From the NCBI RefSeq assembly GCF_003589595.1, contig NW_020653852.1, positions 4,104,340 through 4,168,339 of the forward strand: 64,000 nt of DNA. Reading direction: 5' to 3'. Positions 1 through 10,089 of the stretch are shown piece by piece. The stretch is from Hyposmocoma kahamanoa (taxonomy: Eukaryota > Arthropoda > Insecta > Lepidoptera > Cosmopterigidae). How positions within the stretch are numbered: position 1 is the first letter of the stretch; each line of letters opens with the position of its first letter. The notes below the pieces were generated by a model, which was not told the origin of the DNA, did not search any database, and was given only the letters and a program-made list of their open reading frames with translations. Made by a program: the position numbers and the translations under genes.

Positions 1-2981
1 TAGTACAGCTTGGAACTCAACCATTTACTTAAACAATTTTTAAATTTTGTGTACTCAAGATTTTTAAATTCATTCGGAATACTGTTATATATTTTTACCG
101 ACATTACGTAAAAGCTCCTGTGGCAAAAAGCTGAGGTGTGAGTGCCGGAGTGAATTATTCTGTAACCATATCTTAAATTTCTATTGTTCCTTTCGTTTGC
201 GATTTGAAAACACGACGGGTGTTTCTGAACAAATGCAGCCGCCTCTTTAATATACAGGCAGGGCAAAGGAAGGATTTTGCACCTATCAAAAAAATGGCTT
301 ACATGAGTCGGTTTGAGCCCCATTGCAAATGATGCGTACACAACGTTTTTGCATTTTAAATACTTGTATAAACTCGACTGAATTTCCCCAAAAAATAATC
401 CCGTAATTAATGACCGACTGGACATACCCAAAGTAGGCTGTTAAGGCCGCATCCACAGACGCATTCTGCACTAATTTACGTAATGGGTACATAAAACGGG
501 AAAGTTTGTTACACAAACTTTCAATATGGGCTTTCCAGCTGCAATTGCTGTCAAGAATAAGGCCAAGAAATTTTGTTTGTTTTACTTGTTCTATGTTAAC
601 GTGATTAAACGAAATGTTCAAGTCCAGCGGTAGTCTTTTATATGAATGAAATTGCATAATGTTAGTTTTTGCTAGATTTATACTAAGCCCATTTATATTC
701 ATCCATTCTATGATGTCACGTATACTGTTATTGATATCACGTTCGTAATTATTCTCCTCTTCACACTTTATAACAGCTGTGCTGTCGTCAGCAAATAAAA
801 CCATTTGTTTACTTGTATTCCTTGGAAGATCATTAATATAAAATAGAAATAGCAGTGGTCCCATGATGCTACCTTGGGGAACACCTCTATTATTTATCCT
901 GTAGTCTGATCTATTAATAATTACGGTATTTGCTTCATTACAGAAATATGTCACTTCGGTACATTGCTGTCTGTCAATTAAATATGATGTCAACCAATCT
1001 AGTGCTTTACCTCGAATTCCGTAACGTTCCATTTTGTTTAGTAAAATGTCATGATGTACACAGTCAAATGCCTTCGACATGTCAGTAAAAACTGTTGATA
1101 CATTAGTTCTCTGATCAATACATTCGTGTATGGTTTTTAACAGTTGGAAAATTGCTAAATTCGTTGACCTATTCCTACGAAAACCATTCTGTTCATTCAC
1201 AATTAGGTTAAATTTATCAGAGAAACTTAATAATCTTTTGTACATAATACGCTCAAATACCTTTGCGAAAATTGGAATTAGGGTCACTGGTCTATAATTG
1301 TTTAAAATGTCTTTATCGCCTTTTTTTGTATAGCGGCTTGATAATGGAACATTTGAGAAGTGACGGAAATACACCATTTTGGATGGACAGATTAATAATG
1401 TGCGAAAGAGGTGATGCAATTAATGTAGCAGTTTCTTTTAAAATACGTGTACAAATTCCATCGTATCCTACAGATAACGTGTTTTTTTAGCGATTTAATT
1501 TCATTAAAAACCTCTTTCGTAGTGACTGGCTTAATGTAGATTGTTGATGGATTAATATCTATGCCATTGTAATATTTTTTTACTTCAGAACATTGCACGT
1601 TAGGTAAAGATTCTATGAAAAAATTATTAAAACTATTGGCAATTTCCTGAGGATCCACTGTAGGTACCCCATTAACACTAATAGACTTAATTGTTTGTGG
1701 CAAATTATCGTTCATACCTGTACATTTTTTTATTATATTCCATGAAGCTTTGCACTTATTTTTTGCACTACTAATGATATTGTTATTCACTATTTTCGAC
1801 GATTTTCTAATACATTTTTTAAGGATACATTTGTAAATATTATATTTATTTAGCATTTCCTTGCGTCCTTTATAATTGAGATCAATGTATATTTTTCTTT
1901 TCACCTTGCTTGATACTTTAATGCCTTTTGTTATCCACTTTTGTTTACTACAATTTTGAATTTTAACTTTTATAGTAGGGAAGCATAGGTCATAGAACAA
2001 TTTGTACAATTCCAAAAATTTACTATACGCAATGTCAACATTAGATTCAGAATAAACTTCGTCAAAGGATATATTTTTAATACAGTCAATGAATTTATTT
2101 ATATTAGTTACTGAATAATCTTTCTTAGTTATGTACCAAAACTTCAAAAATTGTTTCCTTTTCATCTTAATAGATAACGTCTGCGCTGTGTGATCTGACA
2201 AATTAAGTTCATGTATGTCAGTCTTTGTACCATAACTAAAATTACAAATTATGTTGTCAATACAAGTTTTTGATGTAAAAGTTATTCTGGTAGGATCCAT
2301 TATTTGGGGATGAAAGTTATAGGAGTTAAGTATTCTTAAAAATTTCTGAGCAATACTCAAATATTTCGTTTGTGTAGCAATATCAATATTAAAATCCCCA
2401 CAAAGTATAATTTTGTATTTTTGAATAGTCGATAGTTTACACAATAATAAGTCTAATTTTTCGAAAAATATGTCGACATTGTCGTAAGCCGGAACCCGAT
2501 AAATACATACTATTATTAGTTTTTCAACGGGCAATAAAACACCACAACACTCAAAAGCCGCTCGCACCCCAAAAGCCTTTACATACTGCAACTCTTTGAA
2601 TTCCAGACTTTCACCTACATATATACAGCACCCACCCCTGCTGTTAATTTTATTGTGTTGTAGTCTATTTCTCGCATATGAAGCAGCTAAGCGATATCCC
2701 GGAAGATTCAGGTTACATTCATCTCCTGACTGTACAAAGTGTTCAGTCAAGCATAAGCTGTCCACAGTCACGTGCTTATCCTCCTCTAATTGATTAAGTG
2801 CTAACAATAATCTTTCTTTTTTATTTGCAATACCCCTAATATTTTGATGAAGCAAACAAAATATATTATTATTACGCTTCAGTATGCACCTACCAGGAGA
2901 TGATGCAATATGTAAGGTTCTCCCACTATTTGGTATCACTGTCCCCCGAGGAACGAAAAAAGTTTATGGGTACTTTATCAT
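1..2981 (-). pseudogene. LINE ORF2: endonuclease and reverse transcriptase, frame broken
   Basis: The protein would nick target DNA and reverse-transcribe the element RNA. Endonuclease motifs are all readable between about 2860 and 2170: HQNIRG, LTEH, GDFNID and LSDH. Reverse transcriptase motifs follow: NYRPV, NGFRRNRST, DMSKAFD, GVPQGS and the catalytic FADD. The likely start is the ATG at 2981-2979, only five bases after the ORF1 stop, which would suit reinitiation. Codon 6 is a TAA (2966-2964). Three frame breaks each lie in a 7-base homopolymer where the frame needs six: T7 at 1482-1488, T7 at 1321-1327 and A7 at 288-294 (plus-strand letters). Beyond the last break the frame stays open to base 1, covering the C-terminal region. 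The long open stretches are about 515 and 377 codons. Confidence 0.85.
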
Positions 2982-2986
2982 TATTC

Positions 2987-3772
2987 TTATCGGTGATCAA
3001 TTTGAAATAATAAGGTATAGTTCACCTGTTTGTCATTCTTAACATCATCCGTTCTATTTTTAGTACACATAGTTTTATACTGACTGCACGGTGTAGTAGA
3101 TTGTTCCACAGAGGAAAAATCCAATTTCTTTCTGTTCAAACTTTTGTTTCTATGCACACTTTGTTTTGATGATGATCTTTTTGCCGTAGTATTAGTATTC
3201 GCGGGTGACTGGCTAAGTAAAGATGTTAAATGTTTAATTTTATTTTCGTACTCCAAAATTTTCTTTTTTAATTTGTAATTTTCCGACAGAGTATTCACAA
3301 CTTCGTTATCCGCTGACGCCAGTTGTTCTTGCAAATAATTATTTTTCTCCTTTAATTCTTCAAACGCTACCCTATTAAACGGGTTTGGATCAGGACAACT
3401 TCTATTTAAAAACAATGAAGATTGGTCATCTGGTTCTTCATCATCCATTAACGAGCTAAATGAATTCTCCGTCGAGACATTTACTATAATTTTTTTCCTC
3501 TCTGTTACGAACCTTCCAGAGTAAGAATGAGAATCGTGTGTGTTTATTGGACTAGACGAAGTATTCTTGTCCTCAATATTTGTACTCTCTAGGCACTGAT
3601 AACATTTCCAATTCACTTTACGGTTAGGGGTCATCAAATAAAACCTTTTGTCAGAAATGTTCACACATTCTATATGGGCGTATTGTTTACAATTTGCACA
3701 GATTATGAAATGCCTATTTGTAATTTTTTTATGACATTTGTCGCATACTAGATCCATTTTTGGGGTATTCAT
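2987..3772 (-). CDS. LINE ORF1 protein with PHD-type zinc finger and coiled coil
   Basis: Intact reading frame of 261 residues. Residues 10-60 form a Cys4-His-Cys3 zinc finger: CDKC at 10-13, CANC at 25-28, HIEC at 33-36 and CYQC at 57-60, spaced like a PHD finger. A charged middle region is followed by a predicted coiled coil around residues 130-190, rich in Leu, Glu and Lys, which could drive oligomerisation. The C-terminal 60 residues are basic and Ser/Thr/Asn-rich. In related elements ORF1 proteins bind element RNA; that role is inferred here. An alternative start is Met6. The stop precedes the ORF2 start by five bases. Confidence 0.85.
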   Translation of the reverse strand: MNTPKMDLVCDKCHKKITNRHFIICANCKQYAHIECVNISDKRFYLMTPNRKVNWKCYQCLESTNIEDKNTSSSPINTHDSHSYSGRFVTERKKIIVNVSTENSFSSLMDDEEPDDQSSLFLNRSCPDPNPFNRVAFEELKEKNNYLQEQLASADNEVVNTLSENYKLKKKILEYENKIKHLTSLLSQSPANTNTTAKRSSSKQSVHRNKSLNRKKLDFSSVEQSTTPCSQYKTMCTKNRTDDVKNDKQVNYTLLFQIDHR

Positions 3773-3838
3773 GGGAGTCGAACTCGCGTCCTCTGCGCAC
3801 GCGTCCCACGTTTAACCACTGTGTCACCAAACGCGTAG
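3773..3838 (-). repeat. tRNA-like (pol III promoter-like) module touching the LINE ORF1 start
   Basis: Read on the minus strand it contains an A-box-like GACACAGTGGTTAA and a B-box-like GAGTTCGACTCC about 45 bases apart, with the ORF1 ATG following immediately. It resembles the head of a tRNA-derived SINE rather than a working tRNA, since no acceptor stem is evident. It may be a SINE head fused to the LINE or a neighbouring SINE into which a 5'-truncated LINE inserted. Confidence 0.55.
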
Positions 3839-4881
3839 CCGGCACGGCGGAATGTAGGTACGTAACTCAAGCGATGTATGGACCTATACCAATGCAACCA
3901 CAAAACAAGCGATATTTTAGCGACACCGCTGTATCACTAAAGGAATATCGGCACTCCGACGAAACGTATCGCATTGGACTGGACACGCACGCTTATCGTG
4001 GTAGCGGTCACAGAGTCGTCCGGTTAATGACCGATGAATCACGACAAGGCCGCAGCGATCGAACTTGTCGAATATGAAGGTGACACTAACGGAAATAAAT
4101 AATTTTTGAAATATAATTGCTCGTAACTTCACTAATTGCACACTTTTTGAAGATATTATTTCACAAACACTTCCGTCCTACTCTAAACTTTGGTATGATG
4201 TAAAAATTATTTTAGACTGAGTGTAAATTTCACTTTTTTAGGAATAAAAAACACAGAGCGAAGTAACAAGGTGTTGTCTTGACGACAGTCTCGGACGTGA
4301 CTTTCTAAGGAGCATGGTTTTTAGAGTGAACCCTTAAATATCTTATACATTAATTTCATAACTAAAGCTATAGTAAGTAACGATACTGCAAGGAATCAAA
4401 CTTTTGACGTTTAATCTTCATGTATTGTGTAAAGATACATGTTCAGGCAGGAAAAATGAAATCTAGACTGGAGCTGTAAAAGCCAATATAATTCATCCGA
4501 GCAAAAAAATGAACTTAAAATTAAATAAAACAAAATGTGGGCCAGCGACAAACGAGAAACGAACGAGGACTCGCCTTGAGCGCGATTCTTGATCGACTGA
4601 GCTTGCGTCACAGAGACGATGATCGCTAGGTCGTCCGCCCCGCGTCTCTCGCTACCCCGCGGACACCCATTCAACTATTACGTTGAATCATTTTAGTGGC
4701 TATGAAGGAAAGCAATGGCAAAGTTTCGAACTGCCGTAGTCTATAAAATTCTATTACTAAGAAAATTTTTTCTCTAGATTTTTATCAAAACGTTAATTAT
4801 ATACACATGCCTGTAACGTTCCGTTACAACTCTCGGAATCAACGCCTGATAAAGTTACAATCTATCTATCGAGTTCTTAAG
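3839..4881. other. No gene recognised
   Basis: Two CpG-richer stretches occur at about 3840-4080 and 4540-4675, with AT-rich sequence between. Short open frames here have no recognisable domain. Confidence 0.5.
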
Positions 4882-4961
4882 TTTTCGCGATTGTTACACA
4901 TAGGAAATGAAACTATTTTTCCGGATTTAAATCGCGTATATTTGTTTTTTCAAACAAATCG
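4882..4961 (-). repeat. G-element terminal arm (solo copy)
   Basis: Shares the string CCGGATTTAAATCGCG and its flanks, in inverse orientation, with 14548-14601, 22771-22862 and 49365-49413. Here the arm stands alone, without the GAAACGTC hairpin. Confidence 0.65.
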
Positions 4962-5510
4962 ATGTACAATCTATCTTTCAATATTATTAAATAAAATATA
5001 TAATAAAAATATAATAAAAATAACACTTCAAAGGCTTATGATTAGCCAGCTATATCATGTACTCCGTTTATAGCGTCATCTCTAAAGTCTTTTGTATTGT
5101 CGTCAATTTGACATTTCCACGAGGCTTAATCAAACATTGCTATTGGTTGATGAAACCAGCTCAGTTGCTTTAATAGATCAAAACGATGAGCAGACTCATT
5201 ATGAATAATGAGCCTACGATTAAACCCGTGGAATTGCTCACCCACTCTCTTATTGTATTGTAATCAATTCCGCCCGCGCTGAAAAACCTGAACTTGAGGA
5301 AATATATACCTGAAAATTTAAAAGTATACAAATATAATATTATTGTAAATATGAAAAATTTTTATTCGAAAAACATAAAAGCTATAGCATACAGAACAAA
5401 CAATGAAACATTCCTATTTAAATCAATAAATCTTTCATACGGATTATTTCATTCCGTATCCTTCAAAGAACGAACCGGTTCCTATTCCTTCCCAATTCCC
5501 AGGTTTCCTT
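4962..5510. other. No gene; AT-rich, one small inverted repeat
   Basis: An imperfect inverted repeat pairs 5114-5130 with 5218-5235 (CCACG...TTAATC against its complement). It may be the end pair of a very small MITE. Nothing else stands out. Confidence 0.4.
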
Positions 5511-5818
5511 TTATTTTAATAATATCAAGTGACGATACTAACAAGTCGTACGCCCGATGGTAAGCTACACGCCTGTCCATAACAGTTGCAGTGTAAACTC
5601 AGATCTTTAAATCGCAAACATTTGAGGGGCACTGCCACTGAGTCCGTCACCCTGAGCCGTACCTAAGTTGACAAGTCTCATGTGCCTGTAATTTCACCAG
5701 CACCCTTACCCTTCAAAATCGGAACACAATAATGCTCACATTACTGCTTGGCGGCAGAAATAGGTAAGGTGGCAGTACTTCCCTGGACGAACTCTCTCAC
5801 AAGGAGCTCTACAACTAC
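5511..5818 (-). repeat. A-repeat copy 1, near full length
   Basis: This copy shows the whole family. One end is T-rich followed by AATATCAAGTGACG; the other end is the complement of AGAGCTCCTTGTGAAAGAG. I take the latter as the head, which makes this copy minus. The core carries TGAGGGGCACTGCCACTG and CATTACTGCTTGGCGGCAG. No protein is encoded and the pol III boxes are poor, so SINE or MITE status is open. Confidence 0.85.
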
Positions 5819-6007
5819 TTTACAACTCACTGAACTAAGGAACTAAAGGATCTAAAAGACCGAATTAGTTCATTTGTCCGAATGAACTAAATGGGATAAT
5901 TCCCTCTAAAGACCGAGCAGGCACAAGATTATTTTTTCCCATATGAACCTACATTTACCAACTACCCTTTTAAACTGTGTCACAAATGTAACCAGTAACT
6001 TGGAGGT

Positions 6008-6500
6008 AATATTTTATTATCATCATTCAGCCATACGACGCCCACTGCTGGGCATAAGCCCAACCGTCCCCCAGCGATCTCCACGACGATCGGTCCTGCG
6101 CTGCCCGCATCCATCGGCTTCCCGCGACCTCCACCAGATCGTCGGTCCACCTGGTGGGGGGCCTACCCACTGAGCGTCGTCCGGTGCGCGGTCGCCATTG
6201 AAGACCTTTCCGCCCCAACGGCCATCGGTTCTCCTAGCTATGTGCCCCGCCCACTGCCACTTCAGCTGAGCAATTCTTCGAGCTATGTCGGTTACCTTAG
6301 TTCTCCTACGGATTTCCTCATTTCTGATTCTATCACGTAGGGAAATACCGAGCATCGCTCTCTCCATTGCCCGCTGAGTGACCTTGAGCCTTTTTATGAG
6401 GCCCATACTGAGGGACCACGTTTCTGATCCATATGTGATCACTGGCAACACACACTGGTCAAAGACTTTCATCTTGAGACATTGAGGTAATTTGGACAAT
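6008..6500 (-). pseudogene. RTE-type non-LTR retrotransposon, 5'-truncated C-terminal end of RT protein
   Basis: The minus strand encodes the thumb and C-terminal part of an RTE reverse transcriptase: VFDQCVLPVITYGSETWSL, then RAMERAMLGISLRDRIR and LKWQWAGHIARR. A frameshift near 6205-6215 moves the reading into a second frame that carries GRPPTRWTDDL and AGSRWMRAAQD and ends at 6027. The 3' end holds the complement of CCCACTGCTGGGCA, a sequence seen at the 3' ends of several elements here, and a short GATGATAATAA-like tail. The catalytic RT core is absent, as expected for 5' truncation during insertion. I know this protein end as very common in moth and butterfly genomes. Confidence 0.88.
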
Positions 6501-6894
6501 GAGATAATTCAGCTGAAAATCAGCATGCCCACATGCTGATTTCTATGGGTGTTTAATAATAATTTGCAGTCAAAATTTACTCTTTACTTTTTACGGCCGT
6601 AGGCCGAGGTGTAGCGGAGGGCGACGCCCGAAGCGTCCGCACGCCACCTTACGTAGGTAGTATACGGAGACTCTATCACGGTACAAGATTTCACAATTGT
6701 TCAAAATGTAAGGCATATTTCCCGATGTAGTGGAAATAAGATACGTATAGTGTTGTTACAACAACGAGATACATCTCGACCGTCTCTCAGTTAGATTTTT
6801 TTTCTTGGAAGCTATGCCAAAAAGAAAAGTTTAAGGAAAAAATGCCAGACAATCACTCCAAATTTCTGACTTCAAAGTAAGGAATTTCCTGTAC
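6501..6894. other. No gene; short GC-rich block
   Basis: Bases 6590-6660 are GC-rich and CpG-rich and do not match another part of the window. The rest is AT-rich. Confidence 0.4.
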
Positions 6895-7075
6895 TATGAG
6901 TAATAGAGTAACGATAATTCTGAGGGCAATACCCAGAATACCCTGACCAGAACCAATTTAAAAAAATTTTTTTTGGTTCAAATCAGGGATCGAATCTGGA
7001 ACCTTCTCATCAAGCGCGCATAGTACTAATCACTGTGCCACTGAAGAGTATAAGTACCACCCCGTAATCTGAAAG
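6895..7075 (-). repeat. E-SINE copy 1 (tRNA-derived)
   Basis: On the minus strand the head at 7075-6985 has a B-box-like AGATTCGATCCCTG and an A-box-like GGCACAGTGATTAG. The body towards 6895 shares CCCAGA-rich sequence (ATACCCTGACCAGAACCAA) with the copy at 50.1-50.3 kb. Confidence 0.65.
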
Positions 7076-7801
7076 CTACCACGCGCCGCAGGCCGAGCCC
7101 GACCCCATCGTAGGTGAGGTATAGGGCTCGTTTATAGAGTGGTAATACTTTACTTACTGTAGGTATAAAGATGAATATTTAAAAAACATTGGATTCAGGC
7201 ATATATGTGTACTACATGTAAACAGTAACAGTATCGTTGTCGTCAAAAGTGCTTTTATCACAAGTAAATATAATAAAAATAATCCGAATTACATGAAACA
7301 AATTTAGTACATTTGAAACTTTATAACCATTCTCTCATATTTAACCATTAAGTTTCCGACTGATTTCTCTCTCTCTCTCGTGAAAAAGTTGTAATTTTGC
7401 ATATAGTGAAAATAGTTACTTTTTTCGATCCTTATTTGCAAATATACACATCAAAACCATTTTGGGATCAAGCACGTTTTTGTCAATTACTGAAAATCAG
7501 GGTTTTTTAATTAATTTTTTTTCAACACCAATGGCCTTCTCGTACAACATCCTTAAGTGCCAGACGATGTTGATGTCAGTATACGAGTATTCATTGTATA
7601 TAAGATCATTGGTATAATCTTTATAATACGATTTTCCATCGCGAGGCGGTTTTCCTTTTTTTTCCATCCTCTCAGGGGCGGTTTGATAAATACGTGACTT
7701 TAAAGTTAAATAAAATCTTTTTTCGGTGTTTCTTTCTATTTCTTAATTTAAAACTCCTTACTAAGCTACTGATGTTACTTTTAAAAAAGAGCGCGAAAAT
7801 G
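7076..7801. other. No gene recognised
   Basis: A GC-richer block at 7078-7135 is followed by AT-rich sequence with a short CT run at 7368-7380. Confidence 0.4.
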
Positions 7802-8215
7802 TATATTTTTAACCGACTCACAGAAAAGGAGGATGTTCTCATTTCGACTGTATGTTTTTTTATGTATGTTACGCGATAACTCGTGAACCGACTTTGATGA
7901 TTCTTTTTTGTTGGAAAGAGGGTACCTCAGTAGAGGTGTCATTTAATTTTGAAGAAAATGTTCCACCTCTAAAAGTGGCTGTTCACGCATGAAGACTTAT
8001 TTTTATAAATAGCGCCTTAAATTTATAAGGAGCAATATATTCTCCTATTGAAGGCGTATTTCTCTCGATATACTTTAAGCTGTGAGCACCGATTTTTATT
8101 ATCTCCTGTGTTAAGTCCCGTGTAGTAGCGAACTAGGGAGTGAATCCGGTTTTGCGCAATTTTCGGTAACCGATTCCAATAAAACTTGGCAAATAGATGT
8201 AATTCCACGAAATTA
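7802..8215 (+). repeat. H-repeat copy 1, interrupted
   Basis: Matches the copies at 17.03-17.20 kb (plus) and 36.63-36.86 kb (minus). Shared blocks are GATTCTTTTTTGTTGGAAAG, TTCCACCTCTAA and AAAACTTGGCAAATAGATG. About 120 bases at roughly 7990-8112 are absent from the other copies, so this copy carries an insertion or rearrangement. Confidence 0.65.
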
Positions 8216-8960
8216 TGAGGTCGGGTTTTTTAGTAGAGGTAGTGATATTATTTACAGAAAACGGAATTTCGAGTATTCCGTTTTATTCAACATCAAAACT
8301 TGTCAAATTATAATACGAACCATTGCCACACCTAACATATTCACCTGATTTAGCCCCATTATACTTTTTTATTTGATTTTTTAACGATTTGCAACAAATG
8401 AAAAAGCGATGAAGCTTGTTTGTCAGTTTGACAAAAGATACTTTTTTTGGTACTGTGTTTTCCATTGGAAAAGGCAAAGGCACTTATGCGCCATACTGCC
8501 AAGACTGAGAGTAATTACTTTTTTTAATGAGTTGAAGAAGTTGGGATATCCATGGTCAAGGGTGTACAGAGATAAAAGGAGATTATGTAGAAAAATAAAC
8601 CATAATGTAAAAAAAGTTTTCTTCTTCTTCTGGAAGTCGCGGAGTTATCAAACCGGTTTCGTAAATGCAGCATTAAACTTACAAACCGTGTTCTAAATTC
8701 AGGAATTCCTAGACGAACTAAGGGCAACGATATTCGAGATCGGATAACGGAGCTAAATTGGAGCTGGAGATGACATAATGCGAGGCGTGGTGATGATAAC
8801 TGGTGTAGAGCAACATCCCAATCGAGGCCAACAAGTGGTTATAGAAAAGCGTGATTTAGACAACGTCATCACAGTCACGGGTTGTACATGAGTAAGACTA
8901 GCGCAGGATTATGTTTAATGGCACATAATTACTTGCTTTTCTCATACATTTACTTTAGAA
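8216..8960. other. No gene recognised
   Basis: Short overlapping open frames on both strands at 8283-8727 have no known motif and are not credible genes. Confidence 0.4.
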
Positions 8961-9125
8961 ACAGTAGAGCTCCTTGTGAAAGAGTTCGTCCAGGGAAGGG
9001 CTGTGACCATTAATTACTGCGTTCCAGTTTCTAAGGGTGCTGGTGAAATCACAAACACATGGAACTTGGCAACTTCAGTGGCGAGCGCGGTGGCAGTGCC
9101 CTTTGATCTACAGCTCTGAGTTCCG
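8961..9125 (+). repeat. A-repeat copy 2, tail missing
   Basis: Begins with the head CAGTAGAGCTCCTTGTGAAA and runs to the CTCTGAG block. The final quarter, including the GTGACG tail, is absent. Confidence 0.75.
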
Positions 9126-9938
9126 ATCTCAATACGGTTCATTTTGCTTGGGTCGAGCAGGAGCACCGGCTTTATTTCAGAATTAATTTTTTTACAAACG
9201 TAATTAAGGCCATTTCAAAAATTTATTATGTTTTATTTAATTCAGTAGATATTAAACAAATCATTGGTATATATAAAGTACCTATTTAATACAGCGGTTT
9301 TCTTGTAAAATTTCAAGGTAAGTTTGAACGACTTGTTCGTCCGGTCATTCGGTATTATAAAACAAGCAGTGGTAAGAAACCATAGTTTTATTATCTTGTA
9401 AGCTTTACATTATTATATACAATACATTATTTTACAAGAATCGTTACAAATAGTAATAAATGTTACATTTCAAAAAAATTACAAATATCCAGTACAAGTT
9501 TTGTACTACGTAATTTTAACATAGTCAATGTAGTTATGTGAAATAATGTAGGAACATATTAAATAATATAATAATAATTATGTCAATGTAATGATTGTAT
9601 GCATAAAGTTTATGTAATTTATTCAATTGTATAAAATAATATCTATACCTAATAATCTATAAATTACAACATATATTACAAGACCATGTCCCTATATTCA
9701 TAAAAACATATACCCAGCAGTGGGTTGGTCTGTGCGCGATGGTAGTAAATTATTTCTCAAATGAATTATATAACAAATTACGGTACTGAATCACAAGACT
9801 AATTCATTTAAGGGCCAACGTGTACGTCTCTAGTCGATCTGGCTAGAGATATGCGCTGATTGCAGAACTGTCGACGTCGGCGTGTGATGGCTTTTCAATC
9901 GGCGCGCGGCGTAAGCGACGTGATCGGCGTGGTATATA
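9126..9938. other. No gene; AT-rich, then CpG-rich near the mariner
   Basis: Bases 9370-9700 are strongly AT-rich. At 9712-9725 CCCAGCAGTGGG resembles the LINE/RTE 3'-end motif seen at 6050 and 62020. Bases 9820-9935 are CpG-rich without a recognisable repeat. Confidence 0.4.
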
Positions 9939-10089
9939 TACATAGGGCGCACTATAAGTTTTCGGAACTGGCCACTTACATAAACAATATTTAAAAAGTA
10001 ATTATAACATTAGAAAATGGAACTCTTTGGCTGCAAAATACAGTTTGTTTCATCTGACTGTCACTTGTTTTTTAATTGTGGTGTAAGTG

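Larger units (their letters stand above)
1..3772 (-). mobile_element. CR1/Jockey-superfamily non-LTR retrotransposon, running off the window start
   Basis: A two-ORF LINE on the minus strand: ORF1 with a PHD-type zinc finger and coiled coil, then ORF2 with an APE-type endonuclease and reverse transcriptase. The ORF2 reading continues to base 1, so the 3' end lies outside the window. No 5' UTR is visible: the sequence directly upstream of the ORF1 start codon is a tRNA-like module. PHD-bearing ORF1 plus APE/RT ORF2 is typical of CR1-like elements; the exact clade is inferred, not tested. The near-complete structure suggests a fairly young copy. Confidence 0.85.

Noticed and set aside
1263..1490. 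Plus-strand frame opposite the LINE ORF2, and similar plus-strand frames at 2596-2793, 33148-33408, 33551-33853 and 33876-34310
   Set aside because: They are antisense to LINE coding sequence with clear RT motifs on the minus strand.
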